This document shows positions 55,270 to 64,000 of a stretch of 64,000 nucleotides of DNA, one piece after another. Numbering within the stretch: position 1 is the first letter of the stretch; each line of letters opens with the position of its first letter. The position numbers and the translations under genes were made by a program. The notes under the pieces were generated by a model that made no database searches, had not been told where the DNA came from, and worked only from the letters and a program-made list of their open reading frames with translations. Source of the stretch: Portulaca oleracea (lineage: Eukaryota; Streptophyta; Magnoliopsida; Caryophyllales; Portulacaceae); the NCBI GenBank assembly GCA_029582165.1, contig CM055869.1:58971518-59035517 (forward strand), given 5' to 3'.

Positions 55270-58030
55270 ATGTCTGAGGACAAGTATGAGATCGAGAAGT
55301 TCAATGGGTCGAACTTAATTTACTGGAGATTGCATTGAACTTCTCGAGACCGGATAAGTATGTGAACTATATCAAATACGGTCGATCTTTCCTACTCCAG
55401 GACCTCGAGGAATCACCATGTAGTACTCCCAAACCGGAAGCTTTCTCATAGAAAGTTTTCCCGGTTTCCCAAAATCTCCAAAGGGAGATTACTCAAAGGG
55501 GCCTCATGGGATGGAAAGACACTCTTTGGTATCCCATGGGTTACACATATATAGGGGAGAGAGAAGAGGTGGAGGTCTTCCACCAATGTGGGATGCACGT
55601 CGAGGGTTCACCACGGACTTTGGTGACCCCACCACGAACCATGGTGAGCAACAAAACACATTCTGATGCTCACAGACCCACCACGGGTCGTGATGGCCGA
55701 TTTTCTCCAAAATAGGCTTCCGCGCTTCCCCTGGTTCAATCTCGTATTGCCCCAGACCTTTTTCTACATACACATTGCCTTCAAGACGCTGACTTGTGTG
55801 ACCCTATGGGACCAAATAATTCGGTTGTGATCAAACCTTTTCGATCACTAATTAAGGGGACTTCTAGCAAAGTCATTAATCATCGAATTAACTTGGCTAG
55901 AGTATTCATATGAAATTGAACATTGTCGAGACATTCCCAATTCAACAGTATATTGTTGTCTTCAATACCTGACTCCTGGGATGCAGTTGTAACTGCTGTT
56001 AGTAGTTCTAGGGAACTGTTGATATGAAATTTGATGAGGTTAAAGTTGTGATTCTCAGTTAAGGCCTTCGTAGGAAGAATTCTAATGGTGAATCTTCGGG
56101 AAGTACCTTGAGTGTCAAGGGCAGGAAAAACAATAGGAATTCGAACAATTCCAGGGGACGATCAAAATCCAGGGGTAAAAGCAAGTCTAGAAACATGAAC
56201 AATGTCGTGCGTTATGGTTGTGGTGAAAAGTGTCACTTTAAGAGGGATTGCCCTAAGCCTAGGGAGGGAAAGGGTAACAATGATGATCGTGACTGTGTCA
56301 ACTCTACTAAACACCTTAGTGAAGCCCTAATCTTGAGTGTGTCCAATCCTAAAGAATCATAGATAGTTGATACTGGTGCATTCATTCATGTTTCGCCCAA
56401 TAAGGATTTATTTCGTAATTTCAGGAGTGGAAGTTTTGGCAAGGTTTACCTGGCAGATGAAAAGTATTATGAGATAATAGGTAGAGGAGATGTGACTATT
56501 AAGGCTGCTAATGGTGGTCTTTGGTAGCGCTGGAAAAAATTCGGGTTTAGGTAAATTCGGTTCGAACAAATTTGGACAATGTCAAAATTCGGACGAGAAA
56601 TTCATGTCCGGACCCGATTTTATTTCGGGTCAGACAATTCGGACAAAGCTAAAGTCGAGTTCGGAAAATAGAAAAGGAGAAATTTGGAAGTTGGAGGATG
56701 TGAGATATATTCCTGGGATTAAGAGGAATTTGATGACATGGGTTACACTGCAGGGTTCGGGAATGGTAAATGGAAAATAGTGAATGGTGCTATGGTAGTG
56801 GCGAAGGGATTGAGGTCCGGTATATTGTACTCCACTAGGGATAGCACTAACCTGATTTCTAATATCAATGATGCTCCTTGTTCTAGCTAATAACATTGCA
56901 TGCTTGGTCACATAAGTGAGAAGGGTATGAAGATTCTAGCTTCAAATGGTGCTTTGGGAAATTTGAAAACTATTAATATGGAGCTTTGCGAAAGTTGTGT
57001 CTATGGCAAGAGAAGAGAGTCAGTTTTAAGAAAACTGGCAGTGAATCTAAACCTGAGAAGCTTAAGTTGGTTCATTCTGATGTGTGGGGACTTGCGCCTA
57101 TCAAATCAATGGTTGGTGCTTGGTAGTGTGTTACCTTCATTGATGATCACAGTAGAAAGGTGTGGATTTATTTTCTAAAGAATAAATCTGATGTATTTGA
57201 TGTCTTCTTGGAGTGGAAAGCGCAGGTTGAGACACAAACTGGGTTGAAGTTGAAGTGTTTGAGGACAGACAATGGAGAAGAATAAGAAAAGGAGGAGTTC
57301 AGGATGCAATGTTCTCAGAATGGCATTAGATTGTTGAAAATTGTTCTAGGAACACCAAGGCAGGAGCATGAGGATTCATTAGGGTTGCCCAAGTACTTGT
57401 GGGAAGAAGTAGTAAACACAGCAACACATCTGATCATAGGAGTCCATTGGTTCCTTTAGATATGAAGGTACATGAGGAGGTATAGAGTGGCAAGAAAGTT
57501 CATTATTACTTTCTTTGTGTTTTTGGTTGTGTTGCTTATGTGATGGTTGATCCTAACAAGCGTGATAAGTTAGACCCTAAGTCTAAGAGTTTTTATTTTG
57601 TTGGTTATGGCACTAACTCTTTTAGATACAGATTGTAGGATGGTAAGAATGTGTTGAGACATTGTGATGTCGTCTTTGATGAGAATTCGTTGTATCAAGA
57701 TAGGTTGGCATCAAATGACTCATATGAGAATGAGACAGTGAGAGTTAAGGAGAGTGAACCAGAAACTATTGAGTTTCTTGTTAAGCTCGGTGTGAATAAG
57801 AGGGAAAAAAGAGAAATAGAGGGACCACAGGTAGCTCCACAAATTGCAGATCAGGCTGCTGAAGATCTTGAACCACTTGAGCTAGGTGAAAGCTTTAGTG
57901 ATGATGAGCACACTTCACCACCCATTTTGAGGAGATCCATGAGAGCTATCAGAGGTAATGCACCTAGCAGATATTCTCCATCTTTGCCTTACTTATTACT
58001 GACAGATGTTGGTAAGCCAAAGTCCTATTA
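55270..58030 (+). mobile_element. Decayed Ty1/copia (Tork/Tnt1-like), lacking reverse transcriptase
   Basis: Gag begins MSEDKYEIEKFNGSN at 55270 and is interrupted by unrelated LTR-like sequence (about 55331-55790). It resumes around 55800 with a degraded SLPDSWDAVVTAVSS-like region, a basic Arg/Ser stretch and a zinc knuckle with its first Cys lost (YGCGEKCHFKRDCP, 56216). Protease motif VDTGAF follows at about 56368, after which about 170 bp of foreign sequence (about 56515-56690) is inserted. Integrase pieces are LGHISEKGMKILAS, CESCVYGKRRES, LRTDNGEE, CVAYVMVDPNKRDKLDP and RHCDVVFDE. It ends at RYSPSLPYLLLTD, just before where reverse transcriptase would start. Confidence 0.85.
55331..55790 (-). 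mobile_element. Probable LTR fragment inserted in copia gag
   Basis: Foreign sequence starting TGCATTGAAC splits gag. Read on the minus strand it has an LTR-like order: a palindrome cluster (55609-55695), then TCCCACATTGG, then the TATA-like CCCTATATATG near 55550. No matching target duplication is found, so the right boundary is approximate. Confidence 0.5.
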
Positions 58031-58915
58031 AACATTAAAAAAAATCCATAAATATTGTGATGAGTTTGATGAGTTCTATGGTTGGGTATTTCTTCTCCCT
58101 AGGTTGTTAGATGTACTTAGGTCTTAATCTTCTATTATTTTGCTTCCCCTAAACTAATACGTCTCACAAACTCAGAATTACATATTGCAGCTCTAAAATT
58201 ACTCTAAAGAATAATATCTGAACTTAGCAAAAATAACAAAATCAAATTTAATTAGGGGGACATTACCCAATCTAGCCATATACATAGAAGAGTTATGTGG
58301 CCATGGCACTATGAAGTTACAGTATTTAAGAAAGGCATTGGCCTACTCTACTTATATTTTATCATCTATATGTCTTTATTTGTGTCGAAGATTATCATAT
58401 TATAGGTCTGATTTGATAAGATTACTTGGGATGACATTGAATGGATCTTAAATATTGCAAATCATATAAGAGCATAAATATATTAAAGATTCTAGTGTTG
58501 TTTATCCTAAGATGGTTTTAATTGCTATGAAAATTTATTTAGTTGCCCATTATTAAAGAGACATGATTATAAATACAATAAAATGCATGTTGTCCATTTT
58601 TATTTAGATGCAAAGGTTTCTTATGTATCTCAAATTAAAATACACTATTACAATAAAATTTATTATCAACTTTGATAGAATCTAAACTTGTGAATGATTA
58701 AAATACAGTCATATGTCCTAGCTATGAAAATAAAGTTTTGCAGTAGCTCATGATTTAATAAGAGCTATACTATTTGTCGTGCTTGGAAAACTAGCTAGTC
58801 ATCTTTGAAAAATGGCTTTTCGGTAGTGATGTGCACTTCCTTTCTATCTTATTTATCTTTGCATTATTAATTTTATGCCTTCACTTCCATTTTGTGCAAA
58901 TTATCTAGAATCTTA
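58031..58915. other. Array spacer, 3' flank of SSP11
   Basis: Starts with the segment also seen near 31925-32045, then common landmarks near 58230 and 58680. No gene is seen. Confidence 0.5.
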
Positions 58916-59287
58916 TCACTTCACCAATTTTTCTACCCTATTTGCTTCCTTCTCTTCCTCTACTTGTTGCTTTTTATCTGTTACTGCTTCCTTCTTCAAC
59001 ACTTGCTCTTCTTGCTTTAATTTCTCCTTTTCCACCGGGTTGGCCTCCTTGCTCGCTTGTTCTCCAACCTTCTTTGCTTCCTTCTCTTCCTCCAAGACTT
59101 GTTGTTTATCTGTTTCTGCTTCCTTCTTCAGTAATTCAGCTTCATTCTTTAATTCCTTCCTCCCTTGAGCTACTAACTGCTCTGCTTCTAATTTGACATC
59201 TGAATTTGCTCTAACATCAACAACATGTATGCATAATAATAACAGTATTGTCATTGAACCTACTAATACAATTGATAGCCTAGCCAT
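58916..59287 (-). CDS. SSP11: small secreted coiled-coil protein, intact
   Basis: Rightmost copy, 123 residues from ATG at 59287 (MARLSIVLVGSMTILLLL) to TGA at 58916. Signal peptide to about residue 26; mature chain NSDVKLEAEQLVAQGRKEL, module one ELLKKEAETDKQQVLEEEKE, linker with KVGEQASKEANPVEKEK, module two QVLKKEAVTDKKQQVEEEKE, end NRVEKLVK. Very similar to SSP7 and SSP9. The nearly unchanged signal peptide and preserved frames over three copies suggest constraint or recent homogenisation. TATA motif at 59360-59370. Function unknown. Confidence 0.8.
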   Translation of the reverse strand: MARLSIVLVGSMTILLLLCIHVVDVRANSDVKLEAEQLVAQGRKELKNEAELLKKEAETDKQQVLEEEKEAKKVGEQASKEANPVEKEKLKQEEQVLKKEAVTDKKQQVEEEKEANRVEKLVK

Positions 59288-59359
59288 TTTGTATTTGATA
59301 TTGCTTTTGATATCTATTGTCTTGTTGTTTGTGACAAATGTATTTAGCATCGCCACAAT

Positions 59360-59370
59360 ATTTATATATA
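59360..59370 (-). promoter_or_regulatory. TATA motif of SSP11
   Basis: TATATATAAAT on the minus strand, about 73 bp before the ATG. Confidence 0.65.
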
Positions 59371-59682
59371 CATGCAATGTAACAAGCTTGATATTGCAAC
59401 ATTAATGATCATCCTCGTTTCAAGGTTTTTTTCATGAATGAGAGGTTCATAACATGTAATAATCATATGCACACGAATGAGTGAACAAAAAAACAGTCTA
59501 TAGTTTTCCAAAAATAGAGCATTTGTTATTAGAAAATAGTAGGCGAAGATAGGGAATGCAAAACTCTGAGGAAAAAGATTAATGTTGAAAATTTCAATGA
59601 GTAATCTATTTTTTTTTTCATCATATTTAGCTTCTTTGTGAATATCCCGGTAGAAAAAAAATATTCAAGAATAAAAAAGATA

Positions 59683-59917
59683 CTCACTCATTTTTTATTT
59701 ATCTCTCGTCTAATAAATTGTATTAAAAAGTTTAACCGTTAATATATTAATTTTATAATGATTCATCATATAAAATTAATCTCATTAGTTTCATAATAAA
59801 AAATACTATTTAAAAAATATGATATTATATCTTTTCATAAAAATTTTATATTAGAAATTATTGATTAAATATTGACACTGAAAACTGTAAATTACAAATA
59901 AAAAAGAACGAAGGGAG
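59683..59917. mobile_element. Stowaway-like MITE upstream of SSP11
   Basis: Inverted ends ctcactcattttttattt and aataaaaaagaacgaagggag. TA precedes it and CA (mutated TA) follows. The homologous empty site is visible near 33590 (aaaagataacattgatt). Confidence 0.75.
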
Positions 59918-60355
59918 CAACATTGATTGAAAGGGAAGACATTGACACGAGCTTTAGTTTATGAATTTGCAAATTCCAACTAGAACTTAAGCGAAGTGTC
60001 AAAAAAAAACTCATAAACCCTTCTTTTTTCGATGTTTTGAAAGGATACGAAATTTAACGCCCCTATTCTTTTTTGTATTAATATCTACACTATCCACAAT
60101 TATCGACATTATTAACACCACTTTTATACCTCACTATCATCCATACTATCCATAGCTTGTCAATTTATTTGTGTCTGCAACTTACCATCCACAAAAAAAA
60201 AAAAAACAGATTATTATATATTCATGTGCCCACCGGCCACTATGCTAATACCTCTATGAAGTGATTCTAAATATAAAATAATATGACATGACCTATATTC
60301 CTTATGTGTCAAACATAATGTCATCTCGTTAGACAATTTTTTTTTTTTGGGACAG
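59918..60355. other. Right edge of the SSP array
   Basis: Repeat-unit homology fades near 60050. From 60225 a different repeat (gctaatacctctatgaagtg) begins that recurs near 61268 and 63101. No gene is seen. Confidence 0.45.
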
Positions 60356-60777
60356 TGTTGGAATTCATCTATGATTAACATGGTGTGCATGGTTAGACTT
60401 ATGAAACAGAGTGGCGTCATGAGACTCAAATCAAGTAGGATATGGGCTTTGGAGTAAGTTACGGCTATGGAGGGTTCTGTCGAGAAATATGCGACTATGG
60501 TGAGCTCTTAAAGGTGACTTAAAACCATGGCAAGAAAAAAAGGCTTCTGGTCAATGGGAAGCACCCGTTGATGTAGTTCGTAAGAGACTCATGTGTGATG
60601 GGGATGTTGTTGGGATTCACCCATGAGTAAGATGTCCAACATCAAAAAATAAATAAAGAGAAAGGACATGATATATAAGTTAAGTGGATTATTCCTCTTA
60701 ACATCAATTGGTTTTAGGATGAAATCGCACTTAACTTATTATCATGGGTCTTGCTCCCACCTTCGATCTCCTCAACA
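60356..60777 (+). mobile_element. TRIM-like LTR element, copy 1 (5' LTR mostly deleted)
   Basis: Starts TGTTGGAATTCATC, but the 5' LTR is cut after about 25 bp and internal sequence (atggtgtgcatggttagac) follows. The 3' LTR is 60608-60777 (TGTTGGGATTCACC...CTCAACA), 170 bp. No coding capacity. Confidence 0.65.
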
Positions 60778-61548
60778 AGGTTGACAACACTCATTGGAAG
60801 CGTCAAGGACTAAAACACACTAAGCACAGAGATTAGCACAAGGACCTTAAATTCGTCTAAGGTCAGTTTAATGATAAAAGAAAGATGTATATAGATTATT
60901 GAGATATAATAAAGCAAAGATTACAAATAATGTAGGAAAAGTTTACTATTCCAAGGAATTGTTTTCTTGAGGAAGGCTTAACCAAAGAACTCGTTCCAAG
61001 TTCCTTGAAACTACCAATTACCTTGAGCCCTCATCAAAATTTATTTTAAGGTTTGATCTCTCCTCTTTCTCTTTATCTCTCTCTTCCCTCCCCTCTCTCT
61101 CTCTTGTTCCCCACTTTTCTCAGGAACAAGTCAGTGTTCCTAACCCTTGTTATTCACCCATTTTCTTTCCTTTTTTTTCATTTTCCTCTCTCATCTATTT
61201 CCTCTCCAAAAGAACAGCATAAGATATAACCTTGATTAAGACATTTATGGGCCCATTGGCCATTATGCTAATACCTTTAAGAAGTGATTCTAAATATAAA
61301 ACATGAGTTGACATACATACTTTATATGACAAAATATCATGTCGTCTCATTAGATAATTATTTTTTTTGATAGTGTTGAGATTCATCCATGACTAAGTGT
61401 CCCACATCGAAAAAATAATAGTAAATGACGTGGTATATAAGTCACGTGGGTTACTCCTCTTAACATTGTAACATCCCGGATATATGGTAAAGTGTGTTAA
61501 AGGGATTTAAATGACTACTCATATCACTGGGGTGCACCTTCCCGTTAG

Positions 61549-61629
61549 GAACTCCTCAATTAAGCGTGCTTGGCTGGGAGTAGTTTCAGGATAAATGACT
61601 TCCTGGGAAGTTTTCCCAGGCAGCGTGTG
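61549..61629 (+). repeat. 5S rRNA-like segment in Cassandra 5' LTR
   Basis: Words gaactcc, taagcgtgcttgg, gagtag and cctgggaagt follow the order of the 5S rRNA 3' two-thirds, including the RNA polymerase III internal promoter (box A-like and box C-like). The second half of box C reads gataaatgact, diverged from the usual gatgggtgacc. A derived element, not a true rRNA gene. Confidence 0.88.
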
Positions 61630-61949
61630 AGCGAGGATGAAGCATGCTGGAAAGACTCGCGATGATTTGTGGGGCCAGTCAGCGATCTTTGAAGCAGTTA
61701 TCAATAATTTCCGCGGCCCGTGAGCAATCGGGTCGTTACAGATGGTATCAGAGCCGACCCGCGATCGTGAGCTACGCCTATGGACGGGAGATTCATGGGC
61801 AGTCACCTAGCGGGGCAAAGATTATGGAGTGAATTTGTGGCACAACGAGGACATTGTGCGCTTAAGTGGGGGTGATTGTAACACCTTGATATATGGTTAA
61901 GTGTGGCTTAAAAGGATTTAAATAACTACTTATATAGCTCATCCGTTGG

Positions 61950-62030
61950 GTACTCCTCAGTTAAGCGTGTTTGGCTAGGAGTAGTCTCAGGATGGGTGAC
62001 CTCCTAGGAAGTTTTCCCAAGCAGTGTGTG
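61950..62030 (+). repeat. 5S rRNA-like segment in Cassandra 3' LTR
   Basis: Same region as in the 5' LTR but better preserved at box C (ggatgggtgacctcc), with box A-like gttaagcgtgt. The two LTRs differ at many positions, so the insertion is old. Confidence 0.88.
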
Positions 62031-63237
62031 AGCGAGGACGAAGCATGCTGGAAAGACTTGTGGTGATTTGTAGGGCCAGTTAGCAATCTTTGGAGCAGTT
62101 ATCGATAATTTCCGCGACCCGGGAGGCGTCGAGGCATTTCAAACATGAATTCATTGTATAATGAAACCTCACTTAGCTTGTTATCATGGGCCTTGGTAGA
62201 AGTAGGATCCCACCTTAGATGTCTCTAACAAGTGGTATCGAAGTCGATGCTTCGTTTGGTTGACTGCAAGGTGCAAGAAGGTAGTCCCATAAGAAGTACC
62301 ATGGACAAGAGTGGAGAACACATAGCATGTTTGGTTGGACTCATGAAGCAGAGTAGTGACATGAGACTCAAGTCAAGTAGGATGCAAGCTATGGAGTATA
62401 GTGGGGCTATGGTGGGGCTCTGTGGAGTAAAGTACAACTATGGTGAGTTCTTGATGACGACTTGAAACCTTGGCGAGAATAAGGAGGCTTCCTGTCAAAG
62501 GGAAACACCCATGGATGTACTTTGTAGGAGACTCATGTGTGACAGGGGAGATTGTTGGGATTCATCCCTGAATAAGATGTCTGACATCAATAAAAATAAA
62601 GAGAAGTTAAGGACATATTATATAAGTTTCTCTTAACACCAATTGGTTTTTGGATGAAATTGCACTTAACTTGACATCATGGGCCTTGCTCCCGCCTTGG
62701 ATCTCCTCAACAAGGTTGACAACACTCGTAGGAAGCATCAAATACTAAAATGCACTAAGCACATGGATTAGCACAAGGTCATTGACTTTGTCAAGGTCGG
62801 TTTAATGATAAAAGAAAGACGTATATAGATTATTGAAATATAATAAAGGAAAGATTAGAAATAATGTAGGAAATCTCTACCACTATTCCAAGAAATAGTT
62901 TCCTTGAGGAAGACTTAATCAAAGAACTCATTCCAACTCCCTTGAAACCACCAATTTCCTTGAGCCTTCTTTAAAATTTATTTTAAATTTCTCTCTTCTA
63001 TTTTTTTTTTTTTTCTTTTTCCTCTCTCATCTATTCCCTCTCCAAAAGAATACCATAAGATATAACCTTAGTTAATATATCAATGGGCACACTAACCACT
63101 GTGCTAATACCTCTAAGAAGTGATTCTAAATATAAAACATGACTTGACCTACATGCTTTTGTAACAAATATAATGTTGTCTCATTAGACAAATATAATGT
63201 TGTCTCATTAGACAATTATTTGTATTTTTTTTAATAG

Positions 63238-63720
63238 TGTTGGGATTTGACGTGTTATATAAGTCAAGTGGACTACTCCTCTTAACAAGATTTCGTTCTG
63301 TAATTGAACCTTAACTTGTTATCATAGGCCTTGGTTTAAGTGGACTCTCGCCATGGTTTAAATGGTATCATAGCCGATGGTTCATTCAGTTGAGTGCGAG
63401 GTGGGGGAAGGTGGTCCCATAAGAAGTACCATGGAAGACATGGTGTGCATGGTTGGCTCATAAAGCGGAGTGGTGGCATAAGACTCAAGTGGGTATGATG
63501 CGGGTTGTGGAATTAGGAGTGGTCATGGTGGGCTTTGTAAAAGAAGGTGCGATTATGGTGGGCTCTTGATGGCGACTTGAATTTTGGTAAGAAAAAAGAG
63601 GCCTCCGCTCAAGGGGAAGCACCCTTGGATATAGTTTGTAAGAGACACGTGTGTGACAGGGAAAATTGTTGGGATTCACCTATGAATAAGATATCTAATA
63701 TCAAAAAAAATAAAAGGAAT
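63238..63720 (+). mobile_element. TRIM-like LTR element, copy 3, 3' truncated
   Basis: 5' LTR from 63238 (TGTTGGGATTTGACG) to about 63361 with an internal deletion; primer-binding-like TGGTATCATAGCCG follows; internal region ends gacagggaaaat; 3' LTR starts near 63669 and is cut at about 63720. Confidence 0.6.
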
Positions 63721-64000
63721 ATGTATATAGATATTGAAATATAATAAAGGAAAGATTACAAATGGTGTAGAAAAAGTTTCACCACTCTTTCAAGGAATCT
63801 TTTCCCGAGGAAAACTCTTCTTAACCAAAGATTCATACCTTTCAATTTAAATTTAAGCCAGTTCTTTTATTGCCTTCCATTACAAATGGTGCCCACATCA
63901 AATCACATTTATAGTCCCACATCTCTCTTATTACCTTCCAATACAAATGGTGTAGAAAAAGTTTCACCACTCTCTCTCTTATTACCTTCCAATTTGATCT

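Larger units (their letters stand above)
61467..62141 (+). mobile_element. Complete Cassandra TRIM with 5S rRNA-derived LTRs
   Basis: 5' LTR 61467-61740 (TGTAACATCCC...CGTTACA), primer-binding site TGGTATCAGAGCC at 61743-61755, internal region of about 135 bp ending in a purine tract (aagtgggggtgat), 3' LTR 61876-62141. Perfect 5-bp duplication AACAT at 61462-61466 and 62142-62146. Each LTR carries a 5S rRNA-like segment. Cassandra elements are a known plant TRIM group; they encode no protein and rely on other elements. Confidence 0.93.
61374..62712 (+). mobile_element. TRIM-like LTR element, copy 2, host of Cassandra
   Basis: 5' LTR 61374-62230 (TGTTGAGATTCATC...TCTAACA), about 177 bp once the Cassandra insertion and its duplication are removed. 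A primer-binding-like TGGTATCGAAGTCG follows at 62233, then a ~320-bp internal region ending in a purine-rich gacaggggagat. The 3' LTR is 62553-62712. No target duplication is obvious because the whole block is itself duplicated. Confidence 0.7.
60225..64000. repeat. Segmental duplication of ~1.9 kb carrying TRIM elements
   Basis: Blocks starting gctaatacct(c/t)t at about 60246, 61268 and 63101, and blocks containing gcaca(a)gg...gataaaagaaag at about 60840-60885 and 62770-62818, recur in the same order. The region therefore arose by tandem duplication of a unit with a TRIM inside. No protein-coding gene is seen to the end of the window. Confidence 0.65.

Noticed and set aside
58875..59168. 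Plus-strand open frames with Ser/Phe/Leu-rich proteins over every SSP copy (for example 43945-44301, 24635-25264, 21729-22223)
   Set aside because: They are antisense shadows of the Lys/Glu-rich SSP genes; the minus frame has the signal peptide, conserved start and TATA motif.
61549..61629. A genuine 5S rRNA gene
   Set aside because: Only the 3' two-thirds is present, and it lies within LTRs flanked by a primer-binding site and target duplication, as in Cassandra.

Overview
The window is nuclear DNA of a flowering plant, most likely a eudicot. Evidence: a ten-exon gene with GT-AG introns, AT-rich intergenic sequence, Ty1/copia and Ty3/gypsy remnants, plant L1-type LINEs, a SINE, Stowaway MITEs, Mutator-like elements and a Cassandra element with 5S rRNA-derived LTRs. 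I cannot name the species or family.

Layout. 1-1400: a tRNA-Asp(GTC) gene on the minus strand, then a LINE reverse transcriptase fragment. 1833-8262: one conventional gene, a divergent TIM50 (mitochondrial import) homologue on the plus strand whose introns have collected MITEs, microsatellites and a telomere-like patch. About 9.7-59.7 kb: a tandem array of 11 copies (called SSP1-SSP11 here, left to right) of one small intronless gene, all on the minus strand. 60.2-64 kb: a duplicated block of short non-autonomous LTR elements (TRIMs), one with a complete Cassandra inside its LTR.

The SSP array is the main biological content. Each intact copy encodes a 123-residue protein with a strong N-terminal signal peptide, a Lys/Glu/Gln-rich mature chain predicted to be coiled coil, no cysteine in the mature part, and an internal duplication of a module of about 25 residues. 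Copies 6, 7, 9 and 11 are open. Copies 1 and 3 are shortened by late stops. Copies 2, 4, 8 and 10 are pseudogenes. Copy 5 is reduced to its last codons next to a LINE fragment. A TATA motif lies about 75 bp upstream of each start codon checked. I do not recognise the family.

The spacers between copies are homologous to one another, so insertions show up as interruptions. They include: a copia element (11528-15786) with a 5-bp target duplication and a deleted 3' end; solo LTRs at 9048-9622, 26202-26725, 40374-41182 and 50979-51769 (the last inside a LINE); a Pack-MULE carrying the 5' end of a GT14-like glycosyltransferase gene (45819-47166); another Mutator-like element (42197-42817); a LINE derivative with ORF1 but no reverse transcriptase (35486-38360); a SINE (about 30874-30979); a gypsy integrase fragment (about 33760-34840); and a decayed copia (about 55270-58030). 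Three LTR sequences carry clusters of small palindromes around a CACG-N3-CGTG core with differing but matched arms; this is the least explained signal in the window.
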